Assembly: GCA_025667525.1 (NCBI GenBank)
Contig: CM046876.1
Coordinates: 567,855,469-567,919,468 of the forward strand
Source of the DNA: Glebionis coronaria
Lineage: Eukaryota > Streptophyta > Magnoliopsida > Asterales > Asteraceae
DNA length: 64,000 nt
Direction of reading: 5' to 3'
Program-made: the position numbers and the translations under genes
In this document: positions 11,718 to 22,160 of the stretch, one piece after another
Position numbering within the stretch: the first letter of the stretch is position 1
How the letters are laid out: each line of letters opens with the position of its first letter
Notes under the pieces: generated by a model
Told to the model about the DNA's origin: nothing
The model's database searches: none
Seen by the model: only the letters and a program-made list of their open reading frames with translations

Positions 11718-12367
11718 ATTCGGAATAATCCTTCGTTCGGAACAATCACTCATTCGGAATGTCACCTTCGTTCGGAATGATTCTTCTTCGCTCGGAATAT
11801 TACCAAAATCCTTGATCCGGAACAAATTATTCTGAATATGTCACTTATCCAAAACAATCCTTCGTTCGGAACTTTTGCTGATTCAAAACTTCTGATTCGG
11901 AACTTCCTAAACAAGCCTGGTTCGAAACACTTCCGGATGAAGTTCTTGGTTCGGAACTTTTTGATGTTCCGAATAAACACCCTCTGGTTCGAAACTTTTG
12001 ATCCGGAACTCTTCCGGATGAACTCCTTGATTCGGGACTCTTCCGAGTGAACTGGCTTGATTCGGAAGTCTCAGAAGTTCACTGGTTCGGAAGTTCCTGA
12101 TTCGGAACTCTTCCGAGTGAACAAGAGGTCTTGATTCGGAACTCTTCCGAGTGAAATGTTCCGAATGAAAGAGTATCTTTGCTGGCTCGGAACTTGTTGA
12201 TCCGGAAGATTTGATCCGGAACTTCTTCCGAATGAAGTTTCTGATTCGGAGCTTTTCCCAAAGTCTGATTCGGAACTCTCGTTCGGAACTTCTTGACTCG
12301 GAAGTTTCTGGTCTTGGGATCCTTGGATCGGAAGTTTTCCTTGTGAACAAAGAGTTGATCCGGAACT
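11718..12367. repeat. TTCGGAA/TTCCGAA motif array in the element B 5' LTR
   Basis: Same array as at 4217..4866, with point differences mostly within the motif. It lies wholly within the candidate leader intron, downstream of the donor in sense. Confidence 0.85.
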
Positions 12368-12814
12368 TACCTGGGAATCACAGTAACAGAAACAAACACC
12401 CCCGAAGAACAGGGAAATACAGTAACACGAATCTAATAACAATTTAACCAAAAATCAAACATAAGATTAAACCAAACTAATAACAAAACATCCAATAATC
12501 ATAAACAAACTATCCAAATCAATAAAACTAACAAATCTAACCACAATAATCAAAACCCACTTTGATCAAAATAGGAACATGAACATGAACACAAACATAA
12601 ACATAAAAATCAAAGATTAAGAAAGGTAGATAGGAGATTAACAAGATAAAATAAAGATTGACAAGAATTAAATGGAAACTTACTTGAAATTAAAGGAATT
12701 TAAGGTGCAAGACAAGATAATTAAATTTGACAAGTATTTAAATGACAAGGTAATTAAAAGTGGAAGACTAATTGTCACACTTAGCCAACAAAGAAAAATG
12801 ATTAACAACTAATC

Positions 12815-12824
12815 TATATATATA
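12815..12824 (-). promoter_or_regulatory. TATA box of the element B 5' LTR
   Basis: TATATATATA in sense context CCTATATATATAGATT. It would drive the genomic transcript, starting some 30 bp to the left and thus upstream of the CAG/GTAAGT at 12370. Confidence 0.5.
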
Positions 12825-13320
12825 GGGGAGGATTAGGAAGCTTCCTCCCCTCTTTCATTTTCTCTTAATTGCATCATTAGGCCCTTCCTTCTTAATCTCT
12901 TTGTTAATTGCATGCTTAGTCCTTTTCTTCTTATCTTCTTTAGTCTTGGACTTTTAATGACTTTTGGCTCGGAATTTCTTTGAACTCGTCTTTTAATTCT
13001 TCAATAAAGTAGACTTGAGTTCTTCGGCTTTAAGTAAACTTCCGCCTTTTGACTTTTTCTTCGATAAATCTTCAGAATTGGTCTTGGACTTCCGTTCTTT
13101 CTGCACTCTTGACTTCTTGACTTTGTCTTTCATCTTTTTCTTCAATAAAAGCCCGTGAATGCCCGTGTTATCTCCACTTTTCATCTTTTCGTCCTAAATC
13201 ACAACAAAAACACAAACCACGCATAATTCCGACATAAAAGACATAAAATACACGTTTTGGCTCGGTTATTATTGTAATTAAGTGGTAAAAGGGATGGGTG
13301 TTTACACACCTATTAATTAA

Positions 13321-13437
13321 TAATATTTCACAAAAACAACGAAAACCGATAATACGTATGATTAGAGTGCTAATCACACAAATACTATTTATGGCTAATA
13401 TCAAAAACAAAAATGTTCAAACTTAACACAACACGCC
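13321..13437 (-). other. Leader of element A, PBS-proximal part
   Basis: The LTR-proximal part of the leader of A, separated from the rest by element B. It matches 34800..34930 in element F (shared phrases AACGATAATACGTAT-like, ATTATGGCTAATAT-like, CAACACGCC). Confidence 0.75.
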
Positions 13438-13455
13438 TTCCCGGCAGCAGCGCCA
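13438..13455 (-). other. Primer binding site of element A (tRNA-Asp type)
   Basis: In sense TGGCGCTGCTGCCGGGAA, three bases from the LTR end. It matches the F site except for two substitutions. Confidence 0.75.
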
Positions 13456-14858
13456 AAATGATATGTAGTATAATTACACTTGTTTAGGAAAACAAGGTAA
13501 AAGCGGTAAGTATTAAACAACTGATTTAGGAAAATCAAATGCTTATGACCCTTGATGTGAGTTCGTTCTCGAGAAGGCTTAATGTGTGTGTTAAACTTGT
13601 TGCTATTTGAGATTAATATTAAGAAAGAAAAGAGGAAAGGAAAATGACGACGGTTATGATTAAAATTAAACTAAGACGAATGGTAAAACGTAAAAACGTG
13701 ACGAAATTTAAAAATTACTCTAAAAATTCCTAGAAAATCACACGAAATTTCTAAAAATCCAATTAGAGTTTACAAATAATCAAAACTTTTTCAAACCTTT
13801 TATTTAATTAATAATTAATTTTTTAATGCTAATAAAAGCCCTAAAAATAAATTAAATTAATAAAAAGCCCAAATAAGGATTTTTCAATTTGTAAACCTCA
13901 AAAATAACTTAATTAAACTAAAAAGTATTTTTGCAAAATTTAAAACTAATTAAAACTATTTAAAATGATTAAAAACTAAAAATAAATATTAAAATAATAT
14001 TAAAAATTTAAAATTTATAAAAAATTCTAAAAACTTGCAAACTAACTTATTTTAACTTAATAAAACCAGAAATGAAAGTGAAATGACCTAAATACCCCTA
14101 TTGGGCCTCCAAATGCGCCAAAAATAAAAACAGTCCAAGTTAAATGGGCTTTTTGGCCCAATAAGCAAAAAGTTAAGCAAATAAGCCCAAAAGTTCTAGT
14201 CTGACTTAAACTTGGATTTTAAACAAAAAAACTCTAAAGGTCCAAAAGCTAAAAGTGATCTTATCACAGCTTAATAATCACTCAACTTATTCTTAATGGG
14301 CTTTTTGGCCCATTAAGTCATAAGTTAATGCCATAAGCTGAAATTTCACACACATCCTTCTCTTGTGCTTATAAAGCTGTTTGTAAAAAGAAATTTTGAA
14401 AAAGCTCAATAAATAAGTCTGAAATAAGCAAAAGCTCTCTACACAAAACGACAAAATAGTCGTTTTCAAGTTCTAGGCTGATTCAAGAGCTGATTCAAGT
14501 TGCAAAATGTTTGAAATGACTTAATTAAGCTAAATAATAAAAAAGATTTCCAAAAAGCACACTCAATAAGTTGAAATGATGAATAAGTACTTTATGAAAA
14601 AGACAAAAGACTTTGTTTTCTAGTAAAATGCTAAAACCAAAAGTTGTAAACTACAAGACTAGCTTATAAGATGAGATAAGTAAGATTGAATACAAAATTA
14701 AAGTTGTTGCACGTTTGGATAATCTAAAATAGCTTATTGATAAGTTGTTAGAAAACTAACACTACCAGCGGCTACCAGTAGTTGGAAAGGAATTCCCACT
14801 GCTTGAAATGAAATTTCTGATTTGAGCTTGTTTTAATGGTTTCTTTGGACAATAAAGG

Positions 14859-14887
14859 CTCCCCACAAGTCAGTGGGCTTGTGGGAG
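14859..14887. other. Hairpin in element A LTR, positionally matched in element F
   Basis: Arms CTCCC(C)ACAAG and CTTGTGGGAG pair over 10 bp with one bulged C and an 8-nt loop. The sequence right after it, AGTCACAAA, is the same as after the hairpin in F (26806..26829), although the stem sequences differ. Confidence 0.6.
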
Positions 14888-15559
14888 TCACAAATGAGAA
14901 AATAAACACCAAGGTCAAAGCAAGCAAAAGCAAACACATAAGCAAATCCAGTTACTGATATAGATTAGTAGGTTTGATAACTATGGACTGATATAATTTG
15001 CAATTTGGTGAGTTTCAAAGCTCAAGATCTAGCACACTAGCAGTCCATAAGCAAACACAAGAACTATTACTCTTACACTAACATACACACTAACTAATGA
15101 ACAAATTTCAAACTAGAAAGTACTAAAACAACCTTGTTTTTAGCAGATTTAATGTGTGTTGCTGTTTGATGCAAAATTTTGAAACACAAAGCTTTTTAAC
15201 ACTCTAACTTAATCTTAACCACTACTCAATGCATTTTATGCTGACTACATGAACATGTTTAGACCAATTTCAACATACACGAGTACCAGTCTATGCATAA
15301 ATATGGCAGATCCAAACACCCCTAAATCTATTTTTTTGAGAAAATTATTCAAACAATTTTAAGAATAAACAAACATAAACTAGATGCAAACACTTAACCA
15401 AGAATCATGACTGAAAATAAACAAGTAACAAGTAATAGTCCAATCTCATGTGGCATACAAAGTAAATTCATGAAGCATGCATCTTTTTTAGTAACATAAA
15501 AAAAGAGTTAGATATGAAAAACCTCCTCCTAATGGCGTCCTATGGGAGGCAGCTAAGCT

Positions 15560-15596
15560 CCCCTGAGCTTGACCAACAGCTAGGTCAAGCCAGGGG
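15560..15596. other. Strong hairpin in element A LTR
   Basis: CCCCTG(A)GCTTGACC pairs with GGTCAAGCCAGGGG over 14 bp with a single bulged A and an 8-nt loop. The corresponding part of the F LTR (27490..27540) has three shorter consecutive hairpins instead. Confidence 0.6.
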
Positions 15597-16779
15597 TACT
15601 TGGTAAGATGGGAGTTTGGATGGGGTTTGCTGATAGGGCTACAACAACCCTAAACCCTCAATGAAAAACTGATATGAGACCTTGGTTTCCCTTCACAATC
15701 ACGACAAGTGAAATCCAAACATAAAAGCTCATAACCAAAAGCTTTTTAAGGAGCTTTTGGATTAAAGCTTTTGAGTAGTAAGTGTCTAAGAAAATAATAG
15801 AACAAACAAAAAAGTTAATGCCTCACAACTTTCTTACCCAAGTTCTATATCTACTGATACTTGATATATGTTTGATATCAGCTATCTATTGTCATATATG
15901 AACCCAAATAAGCAGCTTATGTGGCTTATAAACTTTCTCCTTTAACTAAAAAACCTCAAACTTCAAACAGAACTTTTTAAAGAAAATGTTTAAAGAAACT
16001 AAAATCAGGCTTTTGAAAATGGATTTAAAGTAAACAAGAACAATGATAACAATATAAAGTAAATTGTATTCATCAAACATTATACCACTTTTCATTAATC
16101 TGACAAAGGGGATTTACAAGTTTGTGAACGAGAAAAACAAGAACATAGAAAAATGATAAACTATCATGCCTTTTATAGGCTTACGAGGATAAAAATAAAC
16201 TAGCAAACCCTAATGCTTATATTTCCAGAAATTCCCTTGTTGAAAAATTCGAATCTTGGTCAATATGGATCCCATGTGATTCTGAGATGTACCAGCTGTC
16301 AAAAGTGACTATGGATCGTTGGATATTGCTTGGAGAGGTTGTATGTCGAATTTGGGCCCTTGGATTGTTGTCACTGTTTGTCTTATTCTTCATTTTACAA
16401 CAGAGGAGGGTCCACACGTCATGTGGGTTGGTCTTGTGAGGGGATTATGGTGGGGATAGGTTTTGTTGGTTGTGAATTAAGGATCTGGAGGTTGTTAGTA
16501 TTTTCCCCTTTGGTTGATTAAGTTATTGGACTAGGGTTTATGGGGTATGAATGTTTAAGCAAGAGTGTATTTAATCGAGTTTATGGGGGGGGATTAAGTG
16601 TTAGCGCCAGTTTAGTAAACAATCTTTTTTTTTCAAAATTAGGTTTAATAAAAAGGTGGTGGATTTCAGACGTGGACGGTGGGGTGACATGGGGTGAGTT
16701 GATTGGTTGAGGGGATGAGGTGGCGTGTTATGAGTGGTTGGGTAGGTTAGGCTGTCTGGCCAGTTTGGCCCTCATACTT

Positions 16780-17165
16780 ATTTCTCCTTTGTAAATCCAA
16801 TTTGGCAGTTTCAAACTAAATATCCTTTGTAAATAAAGTTCTTGTTTTTCTATTTTGGCCACAAAAACTTTCCCAAAAATGTATTCAAGGGTATTTCTTG
16901 CAATTTCTTGATATTTGAAGGGCCATTCATGGAATTTCTTCATATTTGAAGGTCTTTTCTTGTATACTTGACTTTATGGAGGACTAAAAGTGACAAGTCT
17001 TCATTTTGTAGGGACTAATCTTGCTAATTCTTCAAAGTTGATGGTCCTTTTTGTAATTTTGACAAACTTTAGGGACCAAACTTGAAATTATGAATATACA
17101 AGGGTATAAACTGTCAATTCTTCAATGATGAAGAACCATTCTTGTACATCTTCAATTCTTCAAGG
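16780..17165 (-). repeat. Degenerate short repeats near the sense 5' end of the element A LTR
   Basis: About ten imperfect units of roughly 30 to 40 bp carrying phrases like ATTCTTCAA, GGTCCTTTTTG and TTCTTGTA. F has the same kind of region at 28603..28860 and 38045..38305. The position near the sense start of the LTR would suit U3 enhancer repeats. Confidence 0.45.
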
Positions 17166-17449
17166 ACTTTTTCTTGGAAATTCAACACTTGGGTCCGGTT
17201 CATTATGCGACTTCTTTTCCCGTGTTTGTTTTTGATTGATTTTTGTGGTCTTTTGTCATTTTCTTGATATCCGTACCTAAAATACACATTGAACAAACAC
17301 AAGCATATGTATGGTACTTTTTATGATATTTTCATCGTTTTAAGCCCGTTTTGGACGATGAGACTATGTATAAAAGAAGTCTCATCAAACTTACCATGTC
17401 TCATAGACAAGAAAGAGTTGATTCACCATGAGGGTATGGCTATGGTGTG

Positions 17450-17870
17450 ATTATCAAATCTGTTGATGGTTGCCAATTTACCTAAAGCCAGATGATCTTC
17501 ACTCGCCTTGGTCCTAGACTAAAGAGTGGTAGTCCAAGGGGGTATGACTCTTGGTAAAGACTTACATCAAATCCGTTGATAGCTTTAATAGCTTGCTCGA
17601 AGCTATAGGGTTTTCAGCTCACCGATGCTTCATTACTAAGAGTTGGCTAGTCTAGAAGGGTACGACTTCTGGTAAAAACTTCAATCAAATTCGTTGACGA
17701 CTGTGAGGTTTGCCCAAAATCATCAGGGTACTCCCACTCACCATTGATTTACGTTCTAAGAGTTGGGCTGGGTTCTGGTCTCCCGGGGTGATGCTTGATT
17801 CCACCACAAAGACTAGCTAGCCCAAGAGTGAGAAGCTACTTGGTAAAGGCTTATCAAATATGCTCATGTT
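17450..17870 (+). repeat. Imperfect tandem repeats in element C
   Basis: About four diverged units of 110 to 160 bp. Each contains ATCAAAT.CGTTGA, followed by AAGAGT-type and CTTGGTAAAGACTTA-type phrases. No coding frame runs through them. Confidence 0.5.
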
Positions 17871-18071
17871 GATGTGAAGATTCAACAGGTGCAGATATTT
17901 TTCAAGCGTCCAAGAAGCTTCTCAGAGTTCTTAGTTGCAGCATGCTTTGTATTTTCGCTAATGATGGTACTATTGCTGCTATGGATATGTTGTTTCAATC
18001 CTTACGCTGTTTTTGCAAGATATACCAAGAAACTTGAACTCAGCCAGTCAAATTCAAGTTTAGGGGAGGAT

Positions 18072-18517
18072 TGTTAGGACCTATGTAATAGGTGATTTGT
18101 AATAGGTGCACTAGGAGGTATGTAGTTCCTCCTGGTCTTAGTAGTAGTAGGAGCAACACGTGCTCTTAGTCTAGTAGTAAAGTCAAACAGTAGTATTCTT
18201 AGTAGTTTGTTAGGATATGCATGAAATATCTTAGGAAAGGATATGCATATCAGTAGTTACACGTTTTGTGTTTAATGTACTTTAGGTTTTCCTTGTAGTA
18301 TAAAAGGAACTCAGTGGCAGAAGGGTTAGATAGACCTTCACCAGTTTTCATTTCATATCAATATAGTAGAAATCCTTAGAAAGGATCAAGTTATTTATCT
18401 AGATATTTTGTTTCTTCTTGTTCTTAGTATTTGTATACCGCACTAATACGTTGTGTTTCATTAGAGTCTCTCTATGAATAGACTTGTGATTACAGAAGTC
18501 GTTCACCATCCTTAACA
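18072..18517 (+). repeat. Element C 3' LTR
   Basis: Begins TGTTAGGA right after a polypurine tract and ends TCCTTAACA, near-perfect inverted ends. A TATA-like TATAAAAGG is near 18299. No second copy is in the window, so the boundaries rest on the ends and the PPT. Confidence 0.6.
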
Positions 18518-19174
18518 GGCTACAAGATCTACAACTAGTGGACCCAGCAATGCTTTCATTAACTTGAAAACTAGCATGCAATTTCCTCCATATTAGGCCT
18601 ACCATTCAATAAGGGTATTTAGTGCCTACTTTGGGTTAAAACATAATAACTAGGATAAATAAAGCTAGTTATTATAATCACAAGTAGCAAACAAAGTACT
18701 TGTTTTGTTCTTATCGATTATAGCCTAAAGGGGTATCAATATGTAAAGAACGAAGGAAGCATTGCTTGCCTAGATATTGCTAAGAGACATATTAGTTTGA
18801 AAGATTCTCAAAAACTTAAATAAGAACAATGAGATCTACTTGAAACAATAAGTTATGTAAATCCACTTAAACATTTAGGTTTGTATAAATATTGATAATT
18901 ACAATAATCCAATCTTACCTATTAATAGCTTTTCCTTGCAATGAAAAACGATAGGTATATGTCTCTCTCTTTCTTACAAGAAAATGAGACTTTGTTTGTC
19001 AAACAAACATAAGTTTATAGGACTTTGTTGCAATAATACTTTTATAAGAATCACAAAATTCAATTTTAGTATTTTCGTTAATACTATCTTTATAGAAAAT
19101 TAAATACCCATGTTTATAAATAAACAATTAATTTTCTAAACGCTAGAATCCTCCATGACATACCACCACCGCAT
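18518..19174. other. No gene seen
   Basis: A/T-rich sequence without an ORF worth reporting and without recognisable repeat ends. It may belong to the interior of an older element or be unique DNA. Confidence 0.5.
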
Positions 19175-19179
19175 CAGCT
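19175..19179. repeat. Target-site duplication of element D, left copy (CAGCT)
   Basis: CAGCT precedes the left LTR and recurs at 22156..22160 after the right LTR. Confidence 0.9.
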
Positions 19180-19714
19180 TGTTGGGTCAAAAGTTGATGA
19201 GTCAAATCACTATGGAAACAAGAAGGACCAAATATGGCATTAGGAGAAACTTCAAGCTGGTGGACAAAATACAAGAAAGTTTCCCCTGCTACAAAACTTT
19301 CCACTGCTATGAAGATTCCCCTGCCATGTACTAAAAACATGGAGATTTGGTCAAGTAGTGATAAGAATGAATAATTCTGTTTTGATTTAGTCATTATTAT
19401 CTTATTTAGTTTCCATGTATCCTTGGGTTCCTTAAGTTATAAAAGGAACACCAGACCGTAGGTTTTATTAATTCATTCATACTACTCAAATGTAACCTAC
19501 AGAGTCTTTGATCTCTAGGCATGGGATTCAGTGTATACATGCCTAGGGTGGTTTGTGTTAATCATCAAAAATACAAACCCTTTGGGAATCTTTCATCTTG
19601 TCAAACATCTTATTCATGTTAAATGTGCAATTCCGCTGTGTTCATCACATGTACAATTAACAACCTAGATAAAACGGTTTCGACTGTTTGAGTCTAACGA
19701 TCTTGGATTCAACA
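19180..19714 (+). repeat. Element D 5' LTR
   Basis: TGTTGGGTC...GATTCAACA. A TATA-like TTATAAAAGG lies at about 19438..19447. It contains the cassette TTTCCCCTGCT, which also recurs in the interior. Confidence 0.92.
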
Positions 19715-19716
19715 TG

Positions 19717-19728
19717 TGGTATCAGAGC
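19717..19728 (+). other. Primer binding site of element D (initiator tRNA-Met)
   Basis: TGGTATCAGAGC, the complement of the 3' end of plant initiator tRNA-Met, two bases after the LTR. Confidence 0.9.
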
Positions 19729-21607
19729 GGGTGGCTCGATATCTAGGATAATCAAGATGTTTGATTTTGTTGCTGTGAAGATTTAGGGTTTATGTTGAAA
19801 CCCTAAATAGTTATGTTTCGTTGCTGTGGGAAATAATATTGTTGCTGCTAGAATAAATATTCGTTCATTAATAAATGATCGAATGATAATTAATGTTCGA
19901 ATGCTAAAGATTCGTGGGGTCAGAAGAAGCAGTTGGGGTATGGTTTTGTTTGTTTCGGATGTTGGTATGGTCATACATGATCATTCAACTGATCATTATA
20001 TTTATCCGACACAAACAATGGTTTGTCTCTAGTGGGTTATAAACGCATCACGTGGGTTTGGTTATGCAATAATTAAAAAAAAGGTATGTGTGGTCCATTC
20101 ACGTGACCTAGGGCAGAAGTATTAATAATGAAGAAGGATTGTGCTCATGGTCCACTGTGCAATAAGATTCGAGTGGCGATTTGATCTTTCTCGTGAGATA
20201 TAATGAAGGTAATATATTAAGTTATGGTCTATGTTATATGGCTTACGGTAATTGATCAAATATTGGGATTAAGTCAAATGATCACATGGGTCCAAGAGTA
20301 ATTATGATATATGTGGTACCAAAGCCTTTTCTACTATTCTTATGGTTCAAAAGCCACACGATTGGTCCAAAAAGTGATAAATGTATCACATTATGTTGAC
20401 TTAGGAAGTATAAAATATATATTCACGTGTGATATTTGATTGTCACAACGTAACTCTTGGTGATCCAAGAGACATGTCCACGTGATACTTAATGGTTGTG
20501 GTCCCAAGATGCAACGGAAAAAGGACAAGATCGAAAGAAATGGGTATACAGCAGATACATACTGACAGTGAACAATATTCACAGTAGGGTATGATTTTTG
20601 GTTCCATTTGTTTTTGTTATTTATTCCTACTGTTATAAATTCATTCCCATTTTATGTGGGTTTGGCACAGTTAATAACAAAAACAGTGGTATTAAAAGTT
20701 TCCCCTGCTTTTGAAAAAGTCCCCCTGCTTTCATTAAAAGATCCCCCTGCTACGATCCTCTGCCTTCATTATTCCCCCTGCTGCCAGAAAAGTTCCCCCT
20801 GCTGTCAGATTTGGTTTTTGGGACAACAATGTTTTGGAGTATGGGTTATTCACAGCAACTGGTTTAAAGGTATAAACGCTTGATTTAATTTTATTGATTA
20901 CGAAGAAAAGTTTTTATTATTTATTTGAAGTCAAAGTAGATTTTCGCGGGTATGTGTTTTATGCTTACAAGCTTAGTGACAAAGTGATACAAGATCTAGG
21001 AATATGTGATTTCTCTTATGGTACTCTATGCACATATTTTCATCACTTGAAGGAGTTACATTATCGTGCTCAGTGTCTCGTTTCAAAGGTAAACGAGGAT
21101 TTTTGTATACAAGGGCACTTTGTCACGTGGTTAGTGCAAGTTATAGAATGAAAGTTCGGGTTATTCTTCTTCATCATCAAGTAAGTTATAATTCATATTC
21201 TTCATATGTGATCATTACATAAAGCCTACTGAATTAGAAGATTCATAAATGACTAGCACACTTTAAGGGGAAGCTCATTTGATAAAGTGTTAGTCATTCA
21301 CATATGATGTCAAGGTTAAGATTTTTGCTACTGCTCATTAGTATTATTACAACTAGTGTGAGTATCTACTGCTCAAAATCATTTTTTATCAGGAGGAGAT
21401 AGCCTATGTGCTTCATGGAGGGTATTTTGAAAAGTGGAATACTTGGGTTTGATGTATGATATTGGTTGGTAGTAGTTAAAAATCAAGGTTGTTCATATAG
21501 AAGACCCCTATTTGATCATGTCAAAAAGGGGAAGCTGTCTACAAAGAATGCTCAGCCTGTTGATCTTTGGTGTTGTATGTTTAAGGGGAAGTGTTTTGAC
21601 ATCATCA
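19729..21607 (+). other. Element D interior, noncoding
   Basis: No recognisable coding region. Includes a block of CCCCTGCT repeats (20699..20808). The longest ORFs are under 92 codons with no similarity I can recognise and low-complexity composition. Confidence 0.7.
20699..20808 (+). repeat. CCCCTGCT repeats in element D
   Basis: Five copies of (T/C)CCCCTGCT spaced 19 to 30 bp apart, pyrimidine rich. Related copies lie in both LTRs (around 19283 and 21724), where the right LTR has CCCCTACT. Confidence 0.8.
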
Positions 21608-21620
21608 ACTAGGGGAAGAT
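21608..21620 (+). other. Polypurine tract of element D
   Basis: ACTAGGGGAAGAT directly before the 3' LTR start TGTTGGG. Confidence 0.8.
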
Positions 21621-22155
21621 TGTTGGGTCAAAAGTTGATGAGTCAAATCACTATGGAAACAAGAAGGACCAAATATGGCATTAGGAGAAACTTCAAGCTG
21701 GTGGACAAAATACAAGAAAGTTTCCCCTACTACAAAACTTTCCACTACTGTGAAGATTCCCCTGCCATGTACTAAAAACATGGAGATTTGGTCAAGTAGT
21801 GATAAGAATGAATAATTCTGTTTTGATTTAGTCATTATTATCTTATTTAGTTTCCATGTATCCCTGGGTTCCTTAAGTTATAAAAGGAACACGAGACCGT
21901 AGGTTTTATTAATTCATTCATACTACTCAAATGTAACCTACAGAGTCTTTGATCTCTAGGCATGGGATTCAATGTATACATGCCTAGAGTGGTTTGTGTT
22001 AATCATCAAAAATACAAACCCTTTGGGAATCTTTCATCTTGTCAAACATCTTATTCATGTTAATTGTGCAATTCCGCTGTGTTCATCACATGTACAATTA
22101 ACAACCTAGATAAAACGGTTTCGACTGTTTGAGTCTAACGATCTTGGATTCAACA
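21621..22155 (+). repeat. Element D 3' LTR
   Basis: 535 bp, same length as the 5' LTR and differing at about eight positions. Followed by CAGCT. Confidence 0.92.
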
Positions 22156-22160
22156 CAGCT

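Larger units (their letters stand above)
11052..12370 (-). other. Candidate leader intron of element B
   Basis: In sense, the 5' LTR contains CAG/GTAAGT (donor boundary 12371/12370), the full consensus 5' splice site. Four bases before the gag ATG there is a long pyrimidine tract and TTTTGCATTTTCAG (acceptor ending at 11052). Splicing would remove 1319 nt, including the TTCGGAA array, the LTR end and the PBS, and give a short leader for gag translation. The unspliced RNA would serve as genome. Both sites are seen in sequence; use of them is inference. Confidence 0.45.
3796..13315 (-). mobile_element. Element B: complete non-autonomous Athila-type element with gag-protease only
   Basis: Two LTRs of 2019 bp each (3796..5814 and 11297..13315) flank a 5.5-kb interior with a tRNA-Asp-type PBS, gag, protease, an acidic tail and a 2.25-kb 3' noncoding block ending in a polypurine tract. 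There is no trace of RT, RNase H or integrase. The LTRs differ by scattered substitutions with no net length change. The left LTR begins TGATAGG in sense; the right copy has TAATAGG. Both end in TTATTA rather than the usual CA, an odd terminus, but the boundary is fixed by the ATTAA duplication and the adjacent PBS and PPT. It must depend on polymerase proteins from a related element. Confidence 0.88.
11297..13315 (-). repeat. Element B 5' LTR
   Basis: Direct repeat of 3796..5814, 2019 bp. It contains the TATA box at 12824..12815, the possible splice donor at 12370 and a second copy of the TTCGGAA array (11718..12367). Flanked outside by ATTAA (13316..13320). Confidence 0.9.
1..17387 (-). mobile_element. 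Element A: Athila/Tat-type Gypsy retrotransposon, 3' part outside the window
   Basis: Reading leftwards on the minus strand: 5' LTR (13459..17387), a PBS matching the 3' end of tRNA-Asp (13438..13455), leader, gag, protease and the start of reverse transcriptase, which runs off the left edge. The leader is split by element B (3796..13315). Removing B and one ATTAA copy joins 3795 to 13321 into a leader that closely resembles the leader of element F (34235..34930), which confirms the nesting. The tRNA-Asp PBS, the long LTR and the gag and protease types point to the Athila/Tat group. Gag has two frameshifts and pol several nonsense codons, so this copy is dead. Its right end abuts the internal region of element C; the flanking duplication cannot be checked because the left end is missing. 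Confidence 0.88.
13459..17387 (-). repeat. Element A 5' LTR (3.9 kb)
   Basis: Bounded by TGATGAGACT (sense start, 17387) and the sense end abutting the PBS at 13459. No second copy is visible because the 3' LTR lies outside the window. The ends and several internal parts match the LTRs of element F. Notable structures are a 9-bp inverted repeat at the sense start (17357..17386), a hairpin at 14859..14887 whose position but not sequence is conserved in F, hairpins at 14292..14317 and 15560..15596, and a degenerate repeat region at about 16780..17165. I see no gene in it. Confidence 0.82.
17388..18517 (+). mobile_element. Element C: 3' end of a Copia-like element
   Basis: Consists of an internal fragment with imperfect tandem repeats (about 17450..17870), a polypurine tract (TTTAGGGGAGGAT, about 18059..18071) and a 446-bp LTR (18072..18517). 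Element A interrupts it on the left; the rest is outside the window. No RT, RNase H or integrase motif is legible in the 680-bp internal fragment. A 67-codon ORF (17874..18077) with a hydrophobic stretch ends beside the PPT; I cannot assign it. Confidence 0.6.
19180..22155 (+). mobile_element. Element D: complete small non-coding LTR retrotransposon
   Basis: Two 535-bp LTRs (19180..19714, 21621..22155) with eight differences by my count, an initiator-tRNA-Met-type PBS two bases after the left LTR, a PPT next to the right LTR and a perfect CAGCT target duplication. The 1906-bp interior has only short unrelated ORFs and no gag or pol motif. Size lies between TRIM and LARD elements. The PBS and the TGTTG...CAACA ends suggest Copia proteins mobilise it, but the partner is unknown. 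Confidence 0.9.

Noticed and set aside
17874..18077. Hydrophobic 67-aa ORF in element C
   Set aside because: One possible membrane segment but it runs into the PPT and LTR; no homologue recognised and no signal of coding selection.
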